Shown piece after piece: positions 17,546-25,051 of a stretch of DNA of 64,000 bases. A program made the position numbers and the translations under genes. Each line of letters begins with the position of its first letter. The stretch's first letter is position 1. The DNA lies in the NCBI GenBank assembly GCA_966111775.1, contig CBHWBD010000005.1, positions 1 to 64,000 of the forward strand. Direction: 5' to 3'. The stretch comes from Pelomonas sp966111775 (lineage in GTDB: Bacteria; Pseudomonadota; Gammaproteobacteria; Burkholderiales; Burkholderiaceae_C). The notes below the pieces were generated by a model. The model was not told the DNA's origin. It worked only from the letters and a program-made list of their open reading frames with translations, and ran no database searches.

Positions 17546-18508
17546 ATGAACCCACTCCTCTTCGGCCTGGCCTTCGCGGTCGTCGCCCTGCTGGTCTACA
17601 TGGGCCGCTACAGCGGCCGCGTGCGGGCCGAGGAGAGCCGGCTCATTGCCGTGCCGCCTGAAGATGTCTACCGGCGCGTGGCCGACCTCGCGCAATGGCA
17701 GGCCTGGAACCCCTGGCTGGAGCATGCGCGCGGCGCCCGCGCCGAGGCCGATGGCATCGCGCTCGCCTGGGACGTGCCCCAGGTCGGGCGCGGCAGCGTG
17801 CGCCAGACCGGCCAGACGCCCTCCCGCGCCCTGCGCCAGCGCCTGGACTTCGCCCTGCCCTTTGCCTACCGCGGCCGCTCGGACTGGCGCTTCGAGCCCG
17901 CGCCGGGCGGCACGAAAGTGACCTGGCGCTTCAAGGGCCGCGTCGCCTTCACGCTGCGCGCCTTCGCCGCCACCGTGCAGGGCGCCACGGCCCTGGACCT
18001 GCGCTTCGGCCTGGACCGCCTGGCCCAGCTGCTGGAAGGCGGGGCGCCGGCCTACACGCTGGACTACACCGGCGTGCACGAGCAACCCGCCCGCCGCCTT
18101 GCCCAGGCGTCGCACAAGGGCTCGCTGGACAAGCTGGCGGCCGAGCTGCCGCCGCGCATCGCCGAGCGGCGCGCCCAGCTGGGTGCCACCGGCCCGGCCA
18201 TCGTCCACTACCTGAAGACCCACCTCAAGCTGCGCACCGTCGACTGCCGCATCGGCTTCGAACTGCCCGCCGGCGCCACCGTGCCGGACGGCTTCACGCT
18301 GAACGAGCAACCGGCCCACAGCGCCTATGTGCTGCGCTTCGACGGCCCGCCCGAGGCGCTGGAGCTGGCCTGGTACCAGGCCATGCAGCGCCTGCGCGTC
18401 GAGCAGCGCCAGCCGCATCCGCAGCTGCCGCCCAGCGCCGTCTACCTCGGCGAATCGGCACCCGGCCGGCGCGGCATCGTCGAACTGCATCTGCCCCTGA
18501 AGGCATGA
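17546..18508 (+). CDS. SRPBCC-fold protein with GyrI-like C-terminal domain
   Basis: A 320-residue protein with an N-terminal membrane helix (residues 4-20, LLFGLAFAVVALLVYMG). An SRPBCC (polyketide cyclase/START-like) domain follows, recognisable by EESRLIAVPPEDVYRRVADL and WNPWLEH. A C-terminal region resembles GyrI/BmrR effector-binding domains (VDCRIGFELPAG). This resembles YdeI/SRPBCC proteins that bind hydrophobic ligands, but the function is unknown. It starts 15 bp after dctM and may be read through from that operon. The nasT promoter begins at its stop codon. Confidence 0.7.
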   Translation: MNPLLFGLAFAVVALLVYMGRYSGRVRAEESRLIAVPPEDVYRRVADLAQWQAWNPWLEHARGARAEADGIALAWDVPQVGRGSVRQTGQTPSRALRQRLDFALPFAYRGRSDWRFEPAPGGTKVTWRFKGRVAFTLRAFAATVQGATALDLRFGLDRLAQLLEGGAPAYTLDYTGVHEQPARRLAQASHKGSLDKLAAELPPRIAERRAQLGATGPAIVHYLKTHLKLRTVDCRIGFELPAGATVPDGFTLNEQPAHSAYVLRFDGPPEALELAWYQAMQRLRVEQRQPHPQLPPSAVYLGESAPGRRGIVELHLPLKA

Positions 18509-18524
18509 CGGCACGCTAATTGCA
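18509..18524 (+). promoter_or_regulatory. Sigma-54 promoter of nasT
   Basis: CGGCACG-CTAA-TTGCA differs from the sigma-54 consensus (TGGCACG-N4-TTGCA) only at the first base. The invariant GG (18510-18511) and GC (18522-18523) are exactly 10 bp apart. The predicted start site is about 18535, only 2 bp before the nasT ATG. Confidence 0.65.
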
Positions 18525-18536
18525 CTGCCCTGGGGC

Positions 18537-19154
18537 ATGAACACGCCCCCGTTTGCCCTCCCGGGCCTGCGCGTGCTGCTGGCGGACGCCGGCCAGCGCC
18601 GCAGCCCCGTCATCCGCCTGGAGCTGATCCGGCTGCGCTGCCAGCTGGTCGACGTCATCGACCTCGTCGCCCAGCCCGACGCGCTGCCGGCGGCCCTGGA
18701 GCGCCTGGCACCCGAGCTGTTGCTGATCGACTGCGAGCAGCCCGCGCCCGAGCTGCTGGCCCAGCTCGGCGAGTCCCTGCAGCGCCAGCCCCGCCCCGTG
18801 CTGCTCGTCGCCGAGCAGATGACGGCCGAACAGATGCGCGCCGCCCTGAATGCCGGCATCAGCACCCTGCAGCTGGCCGGCCTGCCGCCCCAGCGCCTGG
18901 GCGCCCTGCTGCAACTGGCCCTGGCCCGCTTCGAGCACGACCAGAGCCTGCAGCGCGACCTGCGCCAGACCCAGACCCAGCTGGCCGAACGCAAGCTGGT
19001 CGAGCGCGCACGCGGCATCCTGATGCGCGAGCAGGGGCTGGACGAGCAGGCCGCCTTCCAGCGCCTGCGCCAGATCGCCATGGACGGCGGCCAGACCCTG
19101 GCGGCCGTGGCCACGCGCCTGATTGATGCAGACCAGCTCTTGCGCACACGCTGA
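18537..19154 (+). CDS. nasT: ANTAR-domain antitermination regulator NasT
   Basis: A 205-residue response-regulator-like protein. The N-terminal receiver-like domain keeps an Asp at the acceptor position (LLLIDCEQP) but has a reduced acidic pocket (LLADAGQRR). The C-terminal ANTAR domain covers about residues 150-200, with ERKLVERARGILMREQGLD and AAFQRLRQIAMD. ANTAR proteins bind paired hexaloop RNA hairpins in leaders and prevent termination. NasT does this for nitrate assimilation genes and is normally held in check by the nitrate-binding protein NasS, but no nasS lies beside it here. The target is probably the nrtA leader downstream. There is no ribosome binding site, and the sigma-54 promoter suggests a leaderless or nearly leaderless mRNA. 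Confidence 0.85.
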   Translation: MNTPPFALPGLRVLLADAGQRRSPVIRLELIRLRCQLVDVIDLVAQPDALPAALERLAPELLLIDCEQPAPELLAQLGESLQRQPRPVLLVAEQMTAEQMRAALNAGISTLQLAGLPPQRLGALLQLALARFEHDQSLQRDLRQTQTQLAERKLVERARGILMREQGLDEQAAFQRLRQIAMDGGQTLAAVATRLIDADQLLRTR

Positions 19155-19160
19155 CTGGGA

Positions 19161-19280
19161 GCCCCTCGTCCAAGGAATACCTTGGCCGGTCCCCCGAGGG
19201 GACGGCGATGCTTGCCGGATTGACCGGCAAGCACATCGCCCAAGGCGGGCCGGCTAGGGAGCGGCCCGGCGCTCGGCCCG
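19161..19280 (+). repeat. Structured intergenic repeat, copy 1
   Basis: A 120-bp GC-rich element that recurs inverted at 39630-39749 with about nine of ten bases identical and one indel. It contains three hairpins: CCAAGG-AATA-CCTTGG (19170-19185), GTCCCC-CGA-GGGGAC (19189-19203), and a two-part stem starting at GCGATG (19206) with the inner arm TTGCCGG/CCGGCAA. It begins 6 bp after the nasT stop and ends 134 bp before the sigma-54 promoter of nrtA. The rest of the 450-bp gap up to nrtA holds that promoter and the RNA leader. Confidence 0.8.
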
Positions 19281-19413
19281 CGGAGCCGAATTGGGGCGCC
19301 CCGCACCAAAGCAAGCGCACCGCGCACGCACCGACCCGGCGCAAACCGCCCGCCGCGGCGCCAGCCATGCGCCAAGCGCGTGCAAACCGGGCAAGACGGC
19401 GGCTCGAAGAAGC

Positions 19414-19429
19414 TGGCACGCAACCTGCG
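19414..19429 (+). promoter_or_regulatory. Sigma-54 promoter of nrtA operon
   Basis: TGGCACG-CAAC-CTGCG has a perfect -24 element. Its -12 element, CTGC, has one change from TTGC. The GG (19415-19416) and GC (19427-19428) are 10 bp apart. The predicted start is about 19440, one base before the first leader hairpin. Confidence 0.65.
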
Positions 19430-19440
19430 TTAACCCCATC

Positions 19441-19514
19441 GAGGCCTGCAATGGCGCAGGCCTCTCGGGCCGGCCGGCTGATGAATCGGCCGGCACTTTG
19501 GGACAACGGCGTCC
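19441..19514 (+). promoter_or_regulatory. Predicted ANTAR-responsive RNA leader of nrtA
   Basis: Three hairpins with six-base loops lie at the very start of the predicted transcript. HP1 (19441-19464) is a perfect 9-bp stem, GAGGCCTGC/GCAGGCCTC, with loop AATGGC. HP2 (19473-19494) has an 8-bp stem with one G-U pair and loop ATGAAT, after an 8-nt linker. HP3 (19501-19514) is a weak 4-bp stem, GGAC/GTCC, with loop AACGGC. ANTAR target RNAs are two hexaloop hairpins with A at loop position 1 and G at position 4. HP1 and HP3 fit this, while HP2 has A at position 4. The CAACGGCGTC of HP3 can instead pair with GACGCCGTTG at 19569-19578. No U tract follows. Confidence 0.55.
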
Positions 19515-19604
19515 GACCTCTCCTATTGCGTCTTCGCTGCTGAAGTGGCGCAGGCGGAGCGTGGCTGCGACGCCGTTGCGCCCTGCATGACTCAGGAGCC
19601 CGTG

Positions 19605-20852
19605 ATGACCGTCCGCAATAACTCGACCACCACGCCCAACCCGCAGCGCCGCCAGTTGCTCGCCGCTGCAGCCGCCCTTCCCGCTCTCGGCCTTGCCGGT
19701 GGCGCCTGGGCCCAAGGGTCGGACAAGCCCGAGAAGGAGGAGGTGCGCATCGGCTTCATCCCGCTGACCGACTGCGCCTCCGTCGTCATGGCCTCGGTGC
19801 TGGGCTTCGACAAGAAGTACGGCATCAAGATCATCCCCAGCAAGGAAGCCTCCTGGGCCGGCGTGCGCGACAAGCTCGTCAACGGCGAGCTCGACATGGC
19901 CCATGTGCTCTACGGCCTGATCTACGGCGTGCACCTCGGCGTGGCCGGCCCCAAGAAGGACATGGCCGTGCTGATGACGCTGAACCGCAATGGCCAGGCC
20001 ATCACCCTGTCCAAGAAGCTGGCCGACGCCGGCGCGGTGGACGGTGCATCGCTGGCCAAGGTCATGGCCAAGGACAAGCGCGACTACACCTTCGCGCAGA
20101 CCTTTCCGACCGGCACCCACGCGATGTGGCTGAACTACTGGCTGGCCGCGCACGGCATCAATCCCCAGAAGGACAGCAAGGTCATCACCGTGCCGCCGCC
20201 GCAGATGGTGGCGAACATGCGCGTCGGCAATATGGACGGCTACTGCGTCGGCGAACCCTGGGGCCACCGCGCCATCATCGACGGCATCGGCATCACGGCC
20301 ACGACGACCCAGGACATCTGGCCCGACCATCCCGAGAAGGTGCTCGGCACGACCGGCGACTTCGTCAAGAAATACCCCAACACCGCGCGCGCCGTCATCA
20401 TGGCCGTGCTGGAGGCCAGCCGCTGGATCGATGCCGGCCTGTCCAACAAGAACAAGATGGCCGAGACGATCGCCGACAAGGCCTACGTCAACACCAGCGT
20501 CGACGCCATCAACCAGCGCATCCTGGGCCGCTACCAGAACGGCCTGGGCAAGACCTGGGACGACCCGCGCCACATGAAGTTCTTCGACGACGGCGCGGTC
20601 AACTTCCCCTATCTGTCCGACGGCATGTGGTTCCTGACCCAGCACAAGCGCTGGGGTCTGCTGAAGGACCACCCCGACTACCTGGGTACCGCCAAGGCCA
20701 TCAACCAGACGGCCCTGTACTCGCAGGCCGCCAGCGCGCTGAAGATCAGCGTGCCCAAGGATCCCATGCGCAGCTCCAAGCTGCTCGATGGTGTGGTGTG
20801 GGACGGCAAGGACCCCGCCAAGTACGCCGACGGCTTCAAGGTAAAGGCTTAA
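19605..20852 (+). CDS. nrtA: Nitrate ABC transporter substrate-binding protein NrtA
   Basis: A 415-residue periplasmic protein of the NrtA/NasS/CynA family. The N-terminus has a twin-arginine-like signal (RRQLLAAAAALPALGL ending AWAQ), so it is exported and is not a cytosolic NasS. Conserved family segments are RIGFIPLTDCASVVMA, GTHAMWLNYWLAA, MDGYCVGEPWG and the VLGTTGDFVKKYP region. It captures nitrate, possibly nitrite or cyanate, for the NrtB/NrtD transporter. The ATG at 19605 has AGGAG 6 nt upstream, and earlier in-frame ATGs would disrupt the signal peptide. First gene of nrtABD, probably under sigma-54 and ANTAR control. Confidence 0.92.
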   Translation: MTVRNNSTTTPNPQRRQLLAAAAALPALGLAGGAWAQGSDKPEKEEVRIGFIPLTDCASVVMASVLGFDKKYGIKIIPSKEASWAGVRDKLVNGELDMAHVLYGLIYGVHLGVAGPKKDMAVLMTLNRNGQAITLSKKLADAGAVDGASLAKVMAKDKRDYTFAQTFPTGTHAMWLNYWLAAHGINPQKDSKVITVPPPQMVANMRVGNMDGYCVGEPWGHRAIIDGIGITATTTQDIWPDHPEKVLGTTGDFVKKYPNTARAVIMAVLEASRWIDAGLSNKNKMAETIADKAYVNTSVDAINQRILGRYQNGLGKTWDDPRHMKFFDDGAVNFPYLSDGMWFLTQHKRWGLLKDHPDYLGTAKAINQTALYSQAASALKISVPKDPMRSSKLLDGVVWDGKDPAKYADGFKVKA

Positions 20853-20855
20853 ACC

Positions 20856-21770
20856 ATGGTCTCCGCAGTCTTCCATTCCCCGCGCGAGGCCATCGCCGCC
20901 TCTGCCGCCACCGCACCCGTCGCCCGCCCCGCAGCGGCCAACGAGGCCAGCATGCCGGCCGAGGCCCCCAAGGCCAAACCGGGGCGCGCCCCCTTCGACT
21001 GGCGCGGCCTGGCGCTGAAGGTGTTGCCACCGATGCTCAGCATCGCCCTGCTCATCGGCCTGTGGGGGCTGGCCACCATGAAGGGCGGCAGCTTCCCCAC
21101 CCCGGCGGCCACCTTCGATGCCGCCGTGCAGCTGTTCGCCGATCCCTTCTACCGCAAGGGTCCGAACGACCAGGGCATTGGCTGGAACATCCTGAACTCG
21201 CTGTCGCGCGTCGGCATGGGCTTCGGCCTCGCGGCCCTGGTCGGCATCCCACTGGGCTTCATCATCGGCCGCTTCGAGTTCGCCAACCGCATGGTGTCGC
21301 CGCTGATCGCGCTGCTCAAGCCGGTGTCGCCGCTGGCCTGGCTGCCCATCGGCCTGCTGGCCTTCAAGAGCGCCAACCCGGCCGCCATCTGGACCATCTT
21401 CATCTGCTCGATCTGGCCCATGGTGGTGAACACCGCCGTCGGCGTGCAGCGCGTGCCGACCGACTACCTCAACGTCGCCCGCGTGCTCAAGCTCAGCGAG
21501 TGGAAGGTCATCACCCGCATCCTGCTGCCCGCGGTGTTGCCCTATGTGCTGACCGGCGTGCGCCTGTCCGTCGGCACGGCCTGGCTGGTCATCGTTGCGG
21601 CCGAGATGCTGACCGGCGGCGTCGGCATCGGCTTCTGGGTCTGGGACGAGTGGAACAACCTCAACGTCGCCCACATCCTGATCGCCATCTTCGTCATCGG
21701 CACCGTCGGGCTGCTGCTCGAATGGGCGCTGATCTCCCTCGCCAAGCACTTCACCTTTGAAGGAGATTGA
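20856..21770 (+). CDS. nrtB: Nitrate ABC transporter permease NrtB
   Basis: A 304-residue BPD-type permease. An Ala/Pro-rich cytoplasmic N-terminus (about 50 residues) precedes six hydrophobic segments. The EAA loop region reads VPTDYLNVARVLKLSEWKVI, and ILLPAVLPYVLTGVRLSVGTAW follows, characteristic of the NrtB/SsuC/TauC family. It starts 3 bp after the nrtA stop, and the nrtD ATG follows 4 bp after its own stop. Confidence 0.92.
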   Translation: MVSAVFHSPREAIAASAATAPVARPAAANEASMPAEAPKAKPGRAPFDWRGLALKVLPPMLSIALLIGLWGLATMKGGSFPTPAATFDAAVQLFADPFYRKGPNDQGIGWNILNSLSRVGMGFGLAALVGIPLGFIIGRFEFANRMVSPLIALLKPVSPLAWLPIGLLAFKSANPAAIWTIFICSIWPMVVNTAVGVQRVPTDYLNVARVLKLSEWKVITRILLPAVLPYVLTGVRLSVGTAWLVIVAAEMLTGGVGIGFWVWDEWNNLNVAHILIAIFVIGTVGLLLEWALISLAKHFTFEGD

Positions 21771-21774
21771 TGCC

Positions 21775-22572
21775 ATGAAGCCTTTCATCCAGGTTCAAGA
21801 CGCCGAGATGGTCTTCGCGACGCGCAAGGGGCGCTTCCATGCGCTGCAGAACGTCAACCTCGACGTGCAGCGCGGCGAATTCATCACGCTGATCGGCCAT
21901 TCGGGTTGCGGCAAGTCCACGCTGCTCAACCTCATCGCCGGCCTGCTGCAGCCGACCGCGGGCGCGCTGATCTGCGACGGCCGCGAAATCGCCGCCCCCG
22001 GCCCCGAGCGCGCCGTGGTGTTCCAGAACCATTCGCTGCTGCCCTGGCTCTCCTGCCTGGACAACGTGCTGCTGGCCGTCGAGTCCGTCTTCGGCGGCAA
22101 GGAGAGCAGTGCCCAGCTCAAGGTGCGCGCCCGCGCCGCGCTGGAGCTGGTGGGCATGAGCCATGCGCTGCACAAGCGGCCGCACGAGATCTCTGGCGGC
22201 ATGAAGCAGCGCGTCGGCATTGCCCGCGCCCTGGCCATGGAGCCCAAGGTGCTGCTGATGGACGAACCCTTCGGCGCCCTGGACGCGCTGACGCGTGCCA
22301 AGCTGCAGGACGAACTGCTGAAGATCGTCGCCCGCACGCAGAGCACCGTCGTCATGGTCACCCACGACGTCGACGAAGCCGTGCTGCTGAGCGACCGCAT
22401 CGTCATGATGACCAATGGCCCCGCGGCCACCATCGGCGAGATCCTCGAGGTCGGCATCCCGCGCCCGCGCGCGCGTGTCGAGCTGGCCGAGGACGCCCGC
22501 TATGTGGCAGCGCGCAAGGAGGTCATCGACTTCCTTTACACGCGGCACGCTCATGTGGAGCAGGCGGCGTGA
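21775..22572 (+). CDS. nrtD: Nitrate ABC transporter ATP-binding protein
   Basis: A 265-residue ABC ATPase with Walker A GHSGCGKST, the Q loop in FQNHSLLPWLSC, signature HEISGGMKQRVGIARAL, Walker B VLLMDEPFGALDALT and a His switch (VTHDVDEA). It is a single-domain protein without the C-terminal binding-protein domain of cyanobacterial NrtC, so it corresponds to NrtD. The ATG at 21775 has AGGAG 9 nt upstream and is preferred to an in-frame TTG. It powers nitrate uptake with NrtA and NrtB and is the last gene of the operon, convergent with a frameshifted gene 11 bp away. Confidence 0.93.
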   Translation: MKPFIQVQDAEMVFATRKGRFHALQNVNLDVQRGEFITLIGHSGCGKSTLLNLIAGLLQPTAGALICDGREIAAPGPERAVVFQNHSLLPWLSCLDNVLLAVESVFGGKESSAQLKVRARAALELVGMSHALHKRPHEISGGMKQRVGIARALAMEPKVLLMDEPFGALDALTRAKLQDELLKIVARTQSTVVMVTHDVDEAVLLSDRIVMMTNGPAATIGEILEVGIPRPRARVELAEDARYVAARKEVIDFLYTRHAHVEQAA

Positions 22573-22583
22573 GCTGAACGTTC

Positions 22584-23391
22584 CTAACGCGGCCGCAGCG
22601 AATCGCTGAGGTTGCTGTCGGAGAAGTAGTGCTGAAAGGCGCGCCAAGCAGCACCGGATCGGCCGACGCGCTCCAACATCTCGATCGCCTGCCTGCGGTC
22701 GGCGTCGCTCAGTGACGACGTGCGGCTCACATTGGCGCCGCTCTCGCCCCAGGGCAGTTCATCCACCGGCTCGGCCTGCAGGCGGTCGACCCAGGCGCTG
22801 AGCTTGCCGTTCGCCCGCAACGCGCCCGTGACCGCCGTGGGCGTGATCACGGCCACGTCGGCGATGCCGGCGTCCAGCGCTCGAGCCAATGACAGGGGAT
22901 CGGCAGACTCCACCAGCCGCCCCTCCGCCGCGGACCAGGGAGGGGTAGCGCCCGTCGTAGTCGTAGCCACGCACCACGGCCACGCGCAGCTCGCGATGCT
23001 CCAGCAGGCCTGCCACGCTGTGCGCCGGCAGCTGGCGCGAGCGCAGGTACAGCAGCACGGCGCGGCTGCGGATCATGGGCACGAACTCGCCGTGCGCGTC
23101 GCGGCGCGCCGAGCGCCGGGCGGGCACCAGCAGGTCCGCCTGGCCGGTCTCGAACAGCATCTCCTGGCGCGAGCGCTGCATCACCTGGAACTCCATCGCG
23201 CAGCCCGTCTTCGCCATCTCGGCGCGCAGCAGATCGGGATAGATGCCACCGACCTCGCCGTCGTTGACGGTCACGGCCAGGCCGATGGGCGCCACGGGCA
23301 CGCGCAGGGCACGCAGGCAATCGGCCTGGGCCAGCAAGGGCATGCAACTCAGCAGCAGCGACGCGAGGGCGTGGGCTCGGAGATTCACCAT
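22584..23391 (-). pseudogene. Frameshifted periplasmic amino-acid-type binding protein
   Basis: Two overlapping frames on the minus strand together make one periplasmic solute-binding protein (PF00497-like). The first frame starts at 23391 with a signal peptide (LASLLLSCMPLLAQA), then VAPIGLAVTVNDGEVGGIYPDLL and QADLLVPAR, and runs sensibly to YDYDGRYPSLV near 22930. The sense then continues in another frame from AAEGRLVESADPLSLARALD to the stop at 22584. The shift equals one extra base (or two missing). Either the gene is recently broken or there is a sequencing error. Related proteins sense or bind small polar ligands, but this one has no transporter partner. Confidence 0.6.
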
Positions 23392-23398
23392 CTTTGCG

Positions 23399-23695
23399 TT
23401 ATGACAGCAGCCACAACCCGACGGCGCAAGTCGAAGACAGGCCGAGAACAGCCGCCATCGCCCGCATTTGCACGACAACAGCAGAACGGGGCAAGGGCAT
23501 AGGAACTGTGAGCAGGGCCCATGCACGCACAGGCCCACCTCGGCGCTGAAGTACCTGATGCGGTGGCCGGAAGATTTGTCGCGCGTAATCCGGAAAGAGT
23601 GATTCGACTTCGGATTGACACGAAACACTCAGCAGCCAAAGCGTGATGGCGGCAAACATCGCCACAAGGGCGCTGATGATCGCTAACAGTGTCAT
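23399..23695 (-). CDS. Small predicted membrane protein
   Basis: A 98-residue frame with two hydrophobic segments: residues 2-24 (LLAIISALVAMFAAITLWLL) and about 77-97. Between them lies a polar region with SEVESLFPDYARQIF, which reads like real protein. It ends 7 bp before the start of the frameshifted binding-protein gene on the same strand. No strong ribosome binding site is seen. I do not recognise it, and it may be a chance frame. Confidence 0.4.
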   Translation of the reverse strand: MTLLAIISALVAMFAAITLWLLSVSCQSEVESLFPDYARQIFRPPHQVLQRRGGPVRAWALLTVPMPLPRSAVVVQMRAMAAVLGLSSTCAVGLWLLS

Positions 23696-23764
23696 ATCTC
23701 AGACCGGACCGCTGGTGCCGTACGCGCAGAGTAGCCGAACGCCGCGCTCCCTCTGCAGAGCGGT

Positions 23765-24190
23765 CTACCTCAATTTAGATCTGCATCGCCCGTCCCGAAC
23801 TCGCATGGTCCCTCGAACGCTCTTACCGACGTCCCCATCCACTTGCGGCACTACAACCAATTCAGCCTCAATTCCAACGTCCTCAAGAACGGCTTTGACG
23901 GTGAAGATGCCGTCGAACGACTGAGGATCTAGCGCGGAAGCCCCGTGAATCGCTTGTGCCTCAAATTTGGCAGTTGGGCCTGCACCATTTTCGATAGAGA
24001 CTTGCCAGTCGGCTGGCAGCGCGGCCGCGCTAACGAACACTCCATTTCTTAGGGTGATTTCGATATGACCTACTCGCTGGCCCGGAGTATTTCGGAACGA
24101 ATCTGACAGGTAGAGACACTGTTCTGCGCGACTGCTCAGCGACAAGGTCGCCAATGTCACCGCAACGAAAGTCTTCATTTTCATCGGCAT
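23765..24190 (-). CDS. Hypothetical secreted protein
   Basis: A 141-residue protein with a short signal peptide (MKMKTFVAVTLATLSLSSRA). A beta-rich mature domain follows, with RVGHIEITLRNGVFVS and VLEDVGIEAELVVVP, and two or three cysteines. Three Met codons at residues 1, 3 and 5 are all possible starts and no clear ribosome binding site separates them. Base composition looks lower in GC than the neighbouring housekeeping genes. Not recognised. Confidence 0.55.
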   Translation of the reverse strand: MPMKMKTFVAVTLATLSLSSRAEQCLYLSDSFRNTPGQRVGHIEITLRNGVFVSAAALPADWQVSIENGAGPTAKFEAQAIHGASALDPQSFDGIFTVKAVLEDVGIEAELVVVPQVDGDVGKSVRGTMRVRDGRCRSKLR

Positions 24191-24241
24191 GCTCGGTGGG
24201 TTGCGAGAACTAGCTGCCTAGTCAGGCCTTTGAGTAAGGGC

Positions 24242-24919
24242 TCAGAACCAGTTGGCACCCGACGGACAGGGGTGCCCTGTTCCGTAGCGCTCTGTTCGAC
24301 CGTCCTCGTGCTTCCACACGACGCAACATTGGCTCGCTGCCGCGACAAGCGTCCGGAACGTGGCGACGTCGTTCGTGAAGCGGCTGGCTGAAGTGACCAG
24401 CCTGAAAACAGCCCGGGCGCGGGCGTAGGTCATGTACTTCGCTTCTGCCGTGAGGATGATGCTTTCGTCTTCGGTCGTCTTGCAGATGGCGGTACGGCGC
24501 GTGAGAAAGCGCCAGTGTGCGAAAGCCTCGCACCGCGGCCTCGCAACGGGGCTTCCGTCATCCTCGGACAGGTCCAGCTCATAGTAGATCTCGACGCGGG
24601 CGACATCGCGTTCGAAGCCGCGCGACGACGACGTATACCCGTTGCCTCCACACTTGCCCGGCGATTCCAGGAAGATGACCGTGCCATGATCCGAGCCCGC
24701 CCAGCTCTCCGGCAGCGGGCAGTAGAAGGCATGCGGCGGGACACGGAAGGTGAGCGCGTAGTTTCTCGTGGCGAAGACCTGGGGAGCCGCGCGGCTTGCC
24801 TGAATTTCCTCAAGCTGCGGCACCTCGGCCTGGCTCGATCCGGAGCAGCGGCCGGCCAGGCCGATGCTCAAGGTCATCAGCAGCACGAGTGACTTCAACA
24901 ACCCATGGCGAGGGCTCAC
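24242..24919 (-). CDS. Hypothetical exported protein
   Basis: A 225-residue protein starting at a GTG with AGGA 6 nt upstream. A signal sequence (LLKSLVLLMTLSIGLAG) ends near a Cys, so a lipoprotein is possible. The mature part has several cysteines and scattered aromatic residues (VIFLESPGKCGGNG, VEIYYELDLSEDDG, ASQCCVVW). No family is recognised. It lies in the same low-conservation patch as the preceding secreted gene. Confidence 0.55.
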   Translation of the reverse strand: MSPRHGLLKSLVLLMTLSIGLAGRCSGSSQAEVPQLEEIQASRAAPQVFATRNYALTFRVPPHAFYCPLPESWAGSDHGTVIFLESPGKCGGNGYTSSSRGFERDVARVEIYYELDLSEDDGSPVARPRCEAFAHWRFLTRRTAICKTTEDESIILTAEAKYMTYARARAVFRLVTSASRFTNDVATFRTLVAAASQCCVVWKHEDGRTERYGTGHPCPSGANWF

Positions 24920-25051
24920 GTTTGTCCTGAGTTCCAGCTTGTGCTCAGACAGGGTCCGTCGAGCCCGTGCATGGTCCCATGACGCGCCATGAGAAGGAAC
25001 GGAAGGTTTCTTCCACGCCCCCCGCTCGTGTGCCAGGCTGCCGCGCCCCCC

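Noticed and set aside
19161..19280. The 120-bp repeat as the ANTAR recognition element itself
   Set aside because: Its loops are not A1/G4 hexaloops, it lies upstream of the predicted start sites, and the two copies are oriented oppositely relative to the nitrate genes.
19295..19335. GCACC half-sites upstream of nrtA, and TGCACC near 39778, as NtrC sites
   Set aside because: Only half-sites are seen with no properly spaced inverted partner, which is too weak to report as features.
16130..19423. Very long open frame on the minus strand opposite dctM, the SRPBCC gene and nasT
   Set aside because: It is a by-product of high GC codon bias: the composition is His/Arg/Gly/Gln-rich with no family resemblance, while the plus-strand genes are clear.
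19504..19578. Long-range CAACGGCGTC/GACGCCGTTG stem in the nrtA leader as an intrinsic terminator
   Set aside because: No U tract follows the 3-prime arm and the loop is over 50 nt, so it is mentioned only as an alternative pairing.
22720..23502. Open frame on the plus strand across the frameshifted binding-protein gene
   Set aside because: Low-complexity His/Gln/Ala-rich translation and no ribosome binding site; the minus-strand protein has a signal peptide and family motifs.
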